Assembly: GCA_040905145.1 (NCBI GenBank) | Contig: JBBDSC010000053.1 | Coordinates: 1-9,890 of the forward strand | Direction: 5' to 3' | DNA: 9,890 bases | DNA from: DATGMS01 sp040905145 | Lineage (GTDB): Bacteria; Bacteroidota; Bacteroidia; Cytophagales; Cyclobacteriaceae | Shown: one piece after another, positions 1 to 6,720 of the stretch | Layout of the letters: each line of letters begins with the position of its first letter | Numbering within the stretch: the stretch's first letter is position 1 | Notes under the pieces: generated by a model | Seen by the model: only the letters and a program-made list of their open reading frames with translations | What the model was told of the DNA's origin: nothing | The model's database searches: none | Program-made: the position numbers and the translations under genes

Positions 1-43
1 TTAGTGTCTTATCAGTGATTTTCGTGTTATTTTTGGCAAAAGT

Positions 44-1549
44 TCAATAGTTGAGAGCAGGTATTAATACTGTTTCTTTAAGTTTTTCAGCAGTGATTAT
101 AATTTTCTTTCCCAATTTTGTCAGATAATATTTATATGTTTTCCCTGCTTTTTTTATAAGGCCAAAAACCTTTAACCGTTTAATGAGCCTTGATATTTTT
201 CCCGTGCTGAATTCCGAAAGCCTCATTCTTATATCTTTGTTCCTAAAGCCGGAGATGTTGAATTCCCCTCTGAGAACGGTAAACAACAGGGACAGGTCCT
301 GCCTGCAGAACAGGTTGAAGCCTTTGTAGTTCCTGTTGTTCTCCTGTTTTGGTCCTGTCACCCTGTCAAGCCTTTTTCGTCCTGCTTCCTTATTGTCGAA
401 AGCCGAAATAAACTCCAGGTATCGTTTATTGGATGCCCTGAACAGCACGGCCAACAGGGTAAGACTGTAAATGTTTTTTTTCAGTGGGGCATATTCCATT
501 GATTTGTTGCCCCCTCTGTGTTCAACCTCCCGGTAGTGTCTGAAAAAACCAACATCGTTGGTCGTGGTCTCTATGCGGAGTATCTTGGAGAACTTATCGT
601 ACATCTTGATCGAACTTTTGCCCATTGTATGCTTTATGCGGCTGCCTTCGATGCGGACGTTGTAGTTGTTGCCCATTTCCCCCCGGTACCTTGGGTCTAC
701 TTTACGGCCAAGGAAGGTGGCGATGTTGTCCGGCTTTACCGTATGTATGGCCGTGGCGGTAAGTTCTGAATATAAAGATTGCAGGTGTCCCTGTTCCCTG
801 AAAACAATATCGGTGGCATATTCCGCCTGCATGATGCTCCAATGGTATTCCTGGTTGAACGACAGGTATACCGGGCAGTAAATTTTCGCCAGCCCGTCAA
901 GCCGCCCGTGTACCTTGTTGATGTCCATATTGTCACATATTTCCTGTGCCCTGCCGAAATCTTCGATGTAATCAAAGGCATTGTCCATCATGGAATACTT
1001 AATGCCCTTCCTGCGCAGTTCATTGGCAAGGATATTATGTCCGTTGATATAGACCTGTAATTTGAACGGGCACCAGGTAGGGACCCGGATATAGCCATAG
1101 CCCAGGAAAGGGTCTATAAAGTAGAAATAATAATGGAGGCATTTGCTCTGGGAGCCCTTCAGGAATGTTTTGCCCGACTTCTTGTCGTGCCATGGCCTAT
1201 AGCTGCCACAGGCTTCCATGGCCGAAATCACGTGGACAAGCCCTGGGTGTGTGCCTCTTTTGTCCAGAATCTTTTTCACCAGGTCTTCTTTCCGGACATG
1301 GGACTTTGCCACAAACCCTATTTCCACCCCGTTGTCTTTTGCTGTTTTCTCGGCATTGGCCCTTAACTCCTCCTTGAACGGTTCGGCGAATTTGGGATAG
1401 TCGAAAATACGCACCCCTTTGGAATAAAGGTAAGAGGTCATCCCCTGGGAATAGCATACCTGGGGGAGCGTCCCCGTGATTATTACCCTGTCAAGACAGT
1501 TCAAGGTTCCGGTAATATTCCCACTATGGGTTGTTGTCAATAATTCCAT
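44..1549 (-). CDS. Conserved uncharacterised protein with C-terminal winged-helix-like segment, possible mobile-element protein
   Basis: The 501-residue protein belongs to a family I recognise from many bacterial phyla as uncharacterised, sometimes labelled MarR-like because of its C-terminus. Family-type blocks seen here are GTLNCLDRVIITGTLP near residues 14-29, CLHYYFYFID at 137-146, PTWCPFKLQVYINGH at 157-171, QAEYATDIVF at 241-250, IKMYDK at 314-319 and LRIETT at 324-329. Residues about 436-485 read as a winged helix (FSTGKISRLIKRLKVFGLIKK, then a basic, aromatic wing). No signal peptide or membrane segment is visible, so it is probably cytoplasmic and DNA-binding. The ATG at 1549 is the right start because the family's conserved block begins only about ten residues later. 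The gene overlaps the end of the truncated methyltransferase by 26 nt on the same strand. No Shine-Dalgarno sequence or terminal inverted repeats are visible. The function is unknown; a role in replication or transposition is only inference. Confidence 0.85.
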   Translation of the reverse strand: MELLTTTHSGNITGTLNCLDRVIITGTLPQVCYSQGMTSYLYSKGVRIFDYPKFAEPFKEELRANAEKTAKDNGVEIGFVAKSHVRKEDLVKKILDKRGTHPGLVHVISAMEACGSYRPWHDKKSGKTFLKGSQSKCLHYYFYFIDPFLGYGYIRVPTWCPFKLQVYINGHNILANELRRKGIKYSMMDNAFDYIEDFGRAQEICDNMDINKVHGRLDGLAKIYCPVYLSFNQEYHWSIMQAEYATDIVFREQGHLQSLYSELTATAIHTVKPDNIATFLGRKVDPRYRGEMGNNYNVRIEGSRIKHTMGKSSIKMYDKFSKILRIETTTNDVGFFRHYREVEHRGGNKSMEYAPLKKNIYSLTLLAVLFRASNKRYLEFISAFDNKEAGRKRLDRVTGPKQENNRNYKGFNLFCRQDLSLLFTVLRGEFNISGFRNKDIRMRLSEFSTGKISRLIKRLKVFGLIKKAGKTYKYYLTKLGKKIIITAEKLKETVLIPALNY

Positions 1550-2417
1550 AAAGGAAAGTTACAAAATTATTCCTGTTTGGTTCTGGCTTGTCCAGGTTGG
1601 GTTTGAAATACATATCCTTATTAGGATGGATTACTCCATCGTTTCTTTTAAACCAAAACTCAACAGTTAATTCCTTTGGAAGGTTCTCTGGTATCGGTTT
1701 ATTACTGTGGGCTTCAAAAGGCTCCAATCCAGGCCATGATAATCCAAAAAGTTTTTTTGCATCATAATGCCGCGCAACGTTCCAATCAAAATTCCAAAGA
1801 AAAGAAGTGCCATTATGATCATAATGATTGGTTTTCAAAAAGCTTTTGTGAAAACCAATCAAAATAATCCTATCTCGATCCTGGGGAGCACCGTATTCAA
1901 TGGAATTTATTAGACGTTCTGTTAGGAGATAATCGTTCTGGATCAATTGTTCCTTTAAGGTTTCGTAGAACTGTCGATGTTTTTTGGTCCTCCAGAGCCC
2001 TTTTACATTTTCAAAAAGAAAAAAATCAGGTCTTGTTTCACAAATTAGCTTAATATATGTTCCTGATAATCTTCCGTTTTCTCCTTCTTGACCCTTGTTT
2101 TTTCCACCTACAGAAAAATCCGGGCAAGGAGGACCTCCAATAAATCCGGTTAGACGATATGTATCCTTTGCAGAATTTATATCGAACTTAAGTTTTTTCA
2201 GTAATTCCGGATGTGAAAATTTCTCTATATCTCTAAGATGATGTCCAAATATTGGAAGATTAATTCCCAACTTTTCCCGAGCCCCTTTATAGATATCCAT
2301 AAAGGGGGCATGGTTCTCATTGACAAATACGGTTTCAAAACCAGCAGTGGTTTCAAAACCTAGATCCAGAAATCCCGCACCCGCAAAAAATGAAAATATC
2401 CCAATCTTATCCTTCAT
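1524..2417 (-). CDS. DNA (cytosine-5-)-methyltransferase, C-terminally truncated
   Basis: This 297-residue protein is a C5-type DNA methyltransferase, which transfers a methyl group from S-adenosylmethionine to cytosine in a specific DNA sequence. Motif I (FFAGAGFLDLGFE, residues 10-22) binds the cofactor. Motif IV (GGPPCPDFS, 94-102) carries the catalytic Cys98. Motif VI is ENV at 136-138, and motif VIII is QDRDRIILIG at 179-188. The following 100 or so residues would be the target-recognition region. Motifs IX and X, which should close the fold near the C-terminus (arginine-rich helix and GN-containing strand), are absent, and the protein is short for a full enzyme. The frame ends 26 nt inside the neighbouring 501-residue gene, so its last residues probably come from foreign sequence. 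No restriction endonuclease gene is visible. It is probably inactive. The ATG at 2417 directly precedes motif I; upstream DNA is AT-rich without a Shine-Dalgarno sequence. Confidence 0.85.
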   Translation of the reverse strand: MKDKIGIFSFFAGAGFLDLGFETTAGFETVFVNENHAPFMDIYKGAREKLGINLPIFGHHLRDIEKFSHPELLKKLKFDINSAKDTYRLTGFIGGPPCPDFSVGGKNKGQEGENGRLSGTYIKLICETRPDFFLFENVKGLWRTKKHRQFYETLKEQLIQNDYLLTERLINSIEYGAPQDRDRIILIGFHKSFLKTNHYDHNGTSFLWNFDWNVARHYDAKKLFGLSWPGLEPFEAHSNKPIPENLPKELTVEFWFKRNDGVIHPNKDMYFKPNLDKPEPNRNNFVTFLYGIIDNNP

Positions 2418-2581
2418 CTATAACTCAATTTAATGATAAATCTACCCAAAATAAAGGAAAGGATGGATAGCGAAATTATAAATTTTTCAAATGAACCACA
2501 TAATGTAAAAAATCCAAGGTATATGGCAATAGGATTTTAATTACATTATAATGGTTTATTGAATGTCACCACAAGAAAGAC

Positions 2582-2762
2582 GTGCTGACTAAAACAAAAT
2601 TAAAAGAGCAAATAGAAAAATTCCCTGAGGAATTTACCATAGATGACCTTGTCGAAAGATTAATTTTAATTGGGAAGATTGAAACAGGAATTAACCAATC
2701 CAATCGCAGGGAAATAATTTCCGATGCTGATGGATAAAGAAGTTGAAAAATGGTTCAAATAA
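2582..2762 (+). pseudogene. Frameshifted antitoxin of a RelE/ParE-type toxin-antitoxin pair
   Basis: From a GTG at 2582 the plus strand reads LTKTKLKEQIEKFPEEF, then IDDLVERLILIGKIE and a stop at 2735-2737. The shifted frame immediately continues as MDKEVEKWFK, ending at 2762. Small Bacteroidota antitoxins as I remember them have both parts joined (an acidic helix followed by DKEMEKWFK-like residues), so a small indel near 2729-2732 has split the gene. An intact version would be about 60 residues and would repress its own operon and neutralise the toxin. No ATG is available in frame at the N-terminus, and GTG may itself be a decayed ATG. The toxin remnant starts within its last codons. The family assignment rests on recalled sequence character, not on a search. 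Confidence 0.5.
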
Positions 2763-2848
2763 ATATTTATCAAATAGTGAATGAAGATAGAGTTGATATT
2801 TTAACCGTTCATCATTCTTCAAGGGACTTGACAAAAAGAAAGATTTAG
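2750..2848 (+). pseudogene. C-terminal remnant of a RelE/ParE-like toxin
   Basis: A 32-codon frame reads IYQIVNEDRVDILTVHHSSRDL before a TAG at 2846. This matches the last strands of RelE/ParE-fold toxins, where a pattern of the type YxI-x(n)-RIxILxVxHxxR is standard. A complete toxin has roughly 90-100 residues; everything before these strands is missing, and the remnant is joined directly to the end of the antitoxin. An internal deletion is therefore likely. The overlapping arrangement with the preceding antitoxin fits a type II toxin-antitoxin operon. The peptide is too short to act as a toxin. Confidence 0.5.
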
Positions 2849-2866
2849 AAAACATCTACCGAGACT

Positions 2867-2915
2867 AGGCGTAATTTGCCACTACGCCTTACTATCCTGT
2901 GAATTTGCAATTCAC
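2867..2915. repeat. Paired hairpins with a shared AATTTGC core (REP-like unit)
   Basis: Two perfect inverted repeats lie 9 bp apart. The first is AGGCGTA (2867-2873) with TACGCCT (2883-2889) around a 9-nt loop. The second is GTGAATT (2899-2905) with AATTCAC (2909-2915) around a TGC loop. Both contain AATTTGC (2873-2879 and 2903-2909), spaced exactly 30 bp apart. Paired short hairpins with a common core resemble REP/BIME-type elements mobilised by Y1 (RAYT) transposases. Whether this unit recurs in the genome cannot be seen from one copy. Confidence 0.45.
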
Positions 2916-2922
2916 TTTTTTT
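2899..2922 (+). terminator. Intrinsic-terminator-like hairpin with T7 tract
   Basis: A perfect 7-bp stem with a 3-nt loop (2899-2915) is followed immediately by seven T residues (2916-2922) on the plus strand. It lies about 50 bp past the toxin remnant and would end transcription of the former toxin-antitoxin operon. The stem is AT-rich and weak for a terminator. It may act only as part of the paired-hairpin repeat. Confidence 0.45.
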
Positions 2923-2988
2923 GATTTCAGTTCTGTCCAATACAAATGGCTATATGGAAATTCATAAAAGATTGGAGTTGAGAATACT

Positions 2989-3032
2989 GGGGTGAAGTTG
3001 CAAACCCAGGCACGCTGCCTCTTCACCACCCC
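2989..3032 (-). other. Nested hairpin just past the end of the sugar-transport operon
   Basis: GGTGAAG (2991-2997) pairs with CTTCACC (3021-3027), enclosing a second perfect stem AGGCA (3008-3012) with TGCCT (3016-3020). It starts directly after the stop codon of the binding-protein gene. No T tract follows in the direction of that operon, so it is not a classical Rho-independent terminator. It could protect the mRNA 3' end or promote termination by another route. Confidence 0.4.
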
Positions 3033-3965
3033 TCACTCCAAAAACTCCTCCACATTTTCCTCCGTGACCAACTGAAACGGGATAAACACCGATCTTTCCT
3101 TTACAGAATCTTTATGATGGATAAAATCCAACGCCATCTGCACAGCCTGTTTACCTTGGGCCTTGGCATCCTGATATACCGTGGCATCCAGTCTGCCGCT
3201 CTTAACCGCTTGCAGGGCATCTCCAATGGCATCAATGCTGACGACCACGACCTGGTCCTTGAGATTGGCCTGCTCGAGCGCTTGCAGGGCACCCATGCCC
3301 ATTTCATCGTTTTGGGCAAATACGGCATCGATACGGCTTCCGTAAGACTGGATCCAGTTTTCCATCAGGCTCATGGCCTTGGCCCTGTCCCATTCGGCGG
3401 TCTGCTCGGCAAGAATGGTGATATCGGGATATTTGGCCAGCACCGTTTTGGTGGCGGCAGCACGTTTTAACTGGGCTGCCTGACCCATATAGCCGTGCAT
3501 CACCACAATGTTCCCTTTGCCTCCGAGCCGCTTGGCGATATGCTCAAGGGCAATCTCGGCCGACTCTTCATCACGTGATCCGACAAAGCCATCGGGCGGG
3601 GCGGTGGTTTCCGAATTGACGTTGATGATCGGTATCCCCGCCTTCTGGGCTCTGCGAACTGCAGGTGAGCTGGCTTCCATTTCGCAGGGGTTGAGGATGA
3701 TGGCATCCACTCCCTGAGAGATAAAACTTTCTATCTGCTGTATCTGCCTTATTGATGCGCGCTGCGCATCGTTTACGATCAGCCTGACCTCCTGCTCCTC
3801 TGCGGCCTCCTCCATGGCATCTTTTACATTGACCACAAACTCCGACTGCAGGCTGAGCATCGACACCCCTATGACTTTTCTTCCGTCCGACTTTCCGGAC
3901 TGCCCGCAGCCGTACTGCATTAACGCCAGCGCCAGCACACCTATAACCAATTTTTTATTCATCAT
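3033..3965 (-). CDS. Sugar ABC transporter substrate-binding lipoprotein (RbsB-like, CUT2 family)
   Basis: The 310-residue protein is a periplasmic-binding-protein type I sugar receptor that delivers ligand to the membrane permease. It starts with a hydrophobic signal segment and a Cys at residue 20; the residues before the Cys (QYG) are a poor lipobox, so lipidation is likely but not certain. The mature part begins with a beta strand (KVIGVSML) and shows GVDAIILNP at 85-93, FAQNDEMGMGA at 216-226, a VVSID strand ending at Asp245, and ATVYQ ending at Gln265. By comparison with E. coli RbsB, the Asn, Asp and Gln that contact ribose appear kept (Asn219, Asp245, Gln265). The Asp-Arg pair of RbsB in the LDRQ segment is replaced by NSE at about 117-119. 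The ligand is therefore probably a sugar or polyol, not certainly ribose. It is the last gene of the operon, 9 nt after the permease. A second ATG three bases downstream is equally usable. Confidence 0.9.
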   Translation of the reverse strand: MMNKKLVIGVLALALMQYGCGQSGKSDGRKVIGVSMLSLQSEFVVNVKDAMEEAAEEQEVRLIVNDAQRASIRQIQQIESFISQGVDAIILNPCEMEASSPAVRRAQKAGIPIINVNSETTAPPDGFVGSRDEESAEIALEHIAKRLGGKGNIVVMHGYMGQAAQLKRAAATKTVLAKYPDITILAEQTAEWDRAKAMSLMENWIQSYGSRIDAVFAQNDEMGMGALQALEQANLKDQVVVVSIDAIGDALQAVKSGRLDATVYQDAKAQGKQAVQMALDFIHHKDSVKERSVFIPFQLVTEENVEEFLE

Positions 3966-3974
3966 CTTTAAATT

Positions 3975-4937
3975 TTACTTTTTCCGGTCGATCAGCACCG
4001 CAGCGATGATGATGACCCCTTTAATAATTTGTTGATAATAAGAAGAAACGTTCAATAAATCCAATCCGTTGTTGATCACTCCGATCAGCAGTACGCCAAG
4101 TACCGTCCCGCCAATACTGCCTATTCCTCCCGCAAGACTGGTACCGCCAATCACTACTGCGGCTATCGCATCCAGTTCGTAGGCCACCCCGGCATTGGGT
4201 TGCCCTGTGTTGATCCTGGATGCCAGCACAATCCCCGCCAGCCCCGCCAAACCACTGCAGAGCATATAAGCAATCATCTTTACTGTGTTCACCCGGACAC
4301 CCGAAGCATAGGCAGCCCGCTCATTCCCCCCCACGGCATACATGTACCTGCCTATCCTCGTTTGGTTCAGCAATAATGAAGCAACTATAATGACCAGGAT
4401 AAAAATAAGGATCGGTATAGGCACACCCAACACGTTCCCCCCACCGATCGCATTGAATGAGTCGGAAAGATTGGTTACCGGGCGACCGTCACTTGCCACC
4501 AGGGCCAGCCCCCGCGCAATGGTCATCATGCCAAGTGTAACGATAAAAGGTGCCACTTTTCCTCGGGTCACCACCAGGCCATTTAGGCCGCCAATGGCCA
4601 GCCCCACCAGGATAGCCATTGCAAGGGGCACTACCAGCGGATACTCCAGGGGATGGGCAAAGATCGCTGCCACCACACCCGCAAGGGCAACCACAGAGCC
4701 CAGGGAAAGATCGATTCCTCCTGTAATGATCACAAAAGTCACCCCAATCGCCAAAATGCCGTTGATCGACACTTGCCGTAATACGATTGTCATGTTCTGT
4801 AAGGAGAAGAAATTAGGAGTGGTTAGCGACAATAACAGGCAGATGAGTACAAATGCGGCCAACATGCCAAATTTGCGTAAATACTCATAGCTGATAGTAC
4901 GCTTATTACGGAATTTATCAAGTATTTGTGGATTCAT
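3975..4937 (-). CDS. Sugar ABC transporter permease (RbsC-like, CUT2 family)
   Basis: This 320-residue inner-membrane protein forms the channel of a CUT2 sugar importer, presumably as a dimer. It has a cytoplasmic basic N-terminus, then a run of hydrophobic segments typical of the RbsC/XylH fold. Family hallmarks are the ITGGIDLSLGS loop at about residues 71-81, GLNGLVVTRGKVAPFIVTLG in the middle, the GRYMYAVGGNERAAYASG segment that contacts the ATPase, and the C-terminal GGTSLAGGIGSIGGT stretch. The length is normal for the family and no domain is missing. It starts 6 nt after the ATPase stop codon and ends 9 nt before the binding-protein start, so the three are almost certainly co-transcribed and translationally linked. 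Confidence 0.95.
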   Translation of the reverse strand: MNPQILDKFRNKRTISYEYLRKFGMLAAFVLICLLLSLTTPNFFSLQNMTIVLRQVSINGILAIGVTFVIITGGIDLSLGSVVALAGVVAAIFAHPLEYPLVVPLAMAILVGLAIGGLNGLVVTRGKVAPFIVTLGMMTIARGLALVASDGRPVTNLSDSFNAIGGGNVLGVPIPILIFILVIIVASLLLNQTRIGRYMYAVGGNERAAYASGVRVNTVKMIAYMLCSGLAGLAGIVLASRINTGQPNAGVAYELDAIAAVVIGGTSLAGGIGSIGGTVLGVLLIGVINNGLDLLNVSSYYQQIIKGVIIIAAVLIDRKK

Positions 4938-4943
4938 TGTATT

Positions 4944-6431
4944 TTAATCGGCCATTGCATATTTCATAATCAGTTCCTGGGAGGCTTCCTCCCTGCTCAA
5001 CTCCGCTTTAATGCTTCCTTCACGCACCACAAGTATACGATCGCTGAGGGCAAGAATTTCCGGTAGCTCAGAAGAAATCAGGATAACTGCCTTCCCACGG
5101 GCTACTAGCGCTGCAATAAACTCATAAATTTCCTGTTTTGCCCCTACATCCACTCCACGCGTAGGTTCGTCAAGAATAATGACTTCCGGATCATTTAGGT
5201 TTATACCTGAAATGACCACCTTTTGCTGGTTACCACCGCTCAGCCTGCCTACTACCTGATTGCGGGAAGAAGTTTTAATACGAAACTTCGCTATTTCCCG
5301 GTCCGCCACCGTGTTTTCTTTGGGGTGGTCAAGAAGAAAGCCCCGGCTGTGTTTTTTGAGGGAGGGAAGGGTAATGTTCTGCTTCACCGAAGAACTCAGC
5401 ACCAGCCCCAGCTGTTTTCTGTCTTCCGTGACCAGCCCGATACCCCGGGCTATTGCAGCTCTGGGAGAGCTGATATGTATACGCTTCCCCCTGAGGGAAA
5501 TTTCTCCGGCCGTAACTTTTTCCATACCCGCAATGGCATGGGCGATTGCTGTTCTTCCTGCCCCCATCAGGCCGGCAATCCCCAATATCTCGCCCCGGCG
5601 CAGGCTGAAGGAAACATTATCTACCCCTGCCGAACAAAGCCCCTTTACCTCAAGCAACACTTCACCGGGCTGCTGTGGCTGCTTGTTATATAGCGAGCTC
5701 AGTTCACGCCCGACAATCATGGTTATAAGTTCATCCATCTGCATGTCTTCCCTGCTGCGGGTGGCAATGTATTTCCCATCTCGCAGGACCGTAATCGTAT
5801 CCGCAAGGCGGAAAATCTCGTCCATCTTATGGGAGATATAAATAATGGCCTTTCCCTGCTGTTTTAGCGCCCTTAGGGTCCGAAACAGCACCTCTGTTTC
5901 TTTTTCTGAAATCGCCGATGTCGGCTCGTCCATGATTAGGATGGAGGCCTGATTGGACACCGCTTTAACAATTTCCACCATCTGCATCTCTCCAATGCTC
6001 AGGTTTTTCATCTTTGCCGTAATAGGGATCTCCATCTCCAGTTGTTTCATAAGGACTTTGGCTTCCCTGTTCAGCCTTTTCCGGTCTATCCATCCCAGGC
6101 CTGCCGCCGGCTCCCGACCCATAAAAATGTTCTCTGCCACGGTCAGCTCCGGGAAAACCAGCAATTCCTGGTGGATCATCGATATGCCGTGTCGAAGCGC
6201 ATCGCGGGCACTGGTAAAGCTGATCTTTTTGCCCTTTATATACACCTCTCCTTCGTCAGGGGGAAACATGCCCATGAGAATGTTCATGAACGTGGACTTG
6301 CCAGCCCCATTCTCGCCCATTAAAACATGCACCTTTCCCTTTTCTATCTCCAAGCGCACTTTATCCAGCACACGGACACCTGAGAAAGATTTCGAGATGT
6401 TTACCGCCCTGAGTATTTTCGTATCCTCCAT
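4944..6431 (-). CDS. Sugar ABC transporter ATP-binding protein (RbsA/MglA-like, two nucleotide-binding domains)
   Basis: The protein powers CUT2 sugar import by ATP hydrolysis at the cytoplasmic face. Using the ATG at 6431 it has 495 residues and two fused ABC domains. Domain 1 has Walker A GENGAGKST (39-47), signature LSIGEMQ (144-150), Walker B ILIMDEPTS (164-172) and the switch histidine in YISH (201). Domain 2 has a degenerate Walker A, GLMGAGRTA (287-295), without the usual lysine, signature LSGGNQQ (397-403), and Walker B VIILDEPTRGVD (417-428). A degenerate second Walker A is normal for the RbsA/MglA/XylG group. A longer frame starting at 6479 is rejected because the promoter's -7 box (6450-6457) lies inside that extension and the added residues are not family-like. 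This is the first gene of the operon. Confidence 0.95.
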   Translation of the reverse strand: MEDTKILRAVNISKSFSGVRVLDKVRLEIEKGKVHVLMGENGAGKSTFMNILMGMFPPDEGEVYIKGKKISFTSARDALRHGISMIHQELLVFPELTVAENIFMGREPAAGLGWIDRKRLNREAKVLMKQLEMEIPITAKMKNLSIGEMQMVEIVKAVSNQASILIMDEPTSAISEKETEVLFRTLRALKQQGKAIIYISHKMDEIFRLADTITVLRDGKYIATRSREDMQMDELITMIVGRELSSLYNKQPQQPGEVLLEVKGLCSAGVDNVSFSLRRGEILGIAGLMGAGRTAIAHAIAGMEKVTAGEISLRGKRIHISSPRAAIARGIGLVTEDRKQLGLVLSSSVKQNITLPSLKKHSRGFLLDHPKENTVADREIAKFRIKTSSRNQVVGRLSGGNQQKVVISGINLNDPEVIILDEPTRGVDVGAKQEIYEFIAALVARGKAVILISSELPEILALSDRILVVREGSIKAELSREEASQELIMKYAMAD

Positions 6432-6449
6432 AAAAGTAAAATAGCTGCT

Positions 6450-6481
6450 CAAAGATATAGGAATTGACATACCTACCAAAA
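6450..6481 (-). promoter_or_regulatory. Bacteroidota-type promoter of the sugar-transport operon
   Basis: Read on the minus strand, TTTTG (6481-6477) is followed after 19 bp by TATCTTTG (6457-6450). This matches the Bacteroidota -33/-7 pattern TTTG and TAnnTTTG with normal spacing. Transcription would begin near 6444, giving a leader of only about a dozen bases before the ATG at 6431, so that ATG is the likely start of the ATPase gene. The DNA immediately upstream, 6482 onward, is unassigned sequence. Confidence 0.6.
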
Positions 6482-6720
6482 CTTCGCGACTTTCAAAAAT
6501 AAAAAAGACGGGGTGCTATTCGCTATAAGGGCTTCAAGAGCCTATCCGCCAGTCTTTGTTCTTTTGTGGTATAGGTTAAGACGAGGCGGTAGCTTCCTAC
6601 AGTTTGACTGCAAGATGAGCCGGAAGTCCAGAGTACGGATTACCCAAAACATCCGGGCCCTTAATTTGAAAACTTTTGATATTGATTGTAATTGATTATC
6701 CATGTTTTCTTAGGTGCTGT
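6482..6720. other. Unassigned region between the transport operon and the intron fragment
   Basis: No recognisable gene was found. A 60-codon plus-strand frame (6513-6695) is rich in Arg and Lys near its end but resembles no family I know. Short inverted repeats are present: CCTAT with ATAGG, and CTATCCGCC with an imperfect GGCGGTAG, all within roughly 6540-6600, which suggests possible RNA structure or the end of a mobile element. The last 60 bp are AT-rich and would be the 5' exon of the adjoining group II intron. Confidence 0.3.

Noticed and set aside
1..43. Possible downstream rest of the methyltransferase after the 501-residue gene
   Set aside because: Only 43 bases are available and none of their frames shows a motif IX or X residue pattern.
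2463..2540. Plus-strand 25-codon frame preceded by an AAAGGA-like sequence
   Set aside because: It is too short, lacks similarity to anything I recognise, and lies in AT-rich intergenic DNA.
4342..4890. Long plus-strand open frame of 182 codons opposite the permease gene
   Set aside because: It is the antisense of a strongly conserved permease, is rich in Arg, Thr and Pro as expected for shadow frames, and matches no family.
5223..6444. Several plus-strand frames of 93-193 codons opposite the ATPase gene
   Set aside because: All lie inside a gene with two clear ABC domains on the other strand and show no motifs of their own.
6432..6479. Extended N-terminus of the ATPase from an ATG at 6479
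   Set aside because: The operon's -7 box lies within it and the extra 16 residues are hydrophobic and unlike the family's N-terminus.
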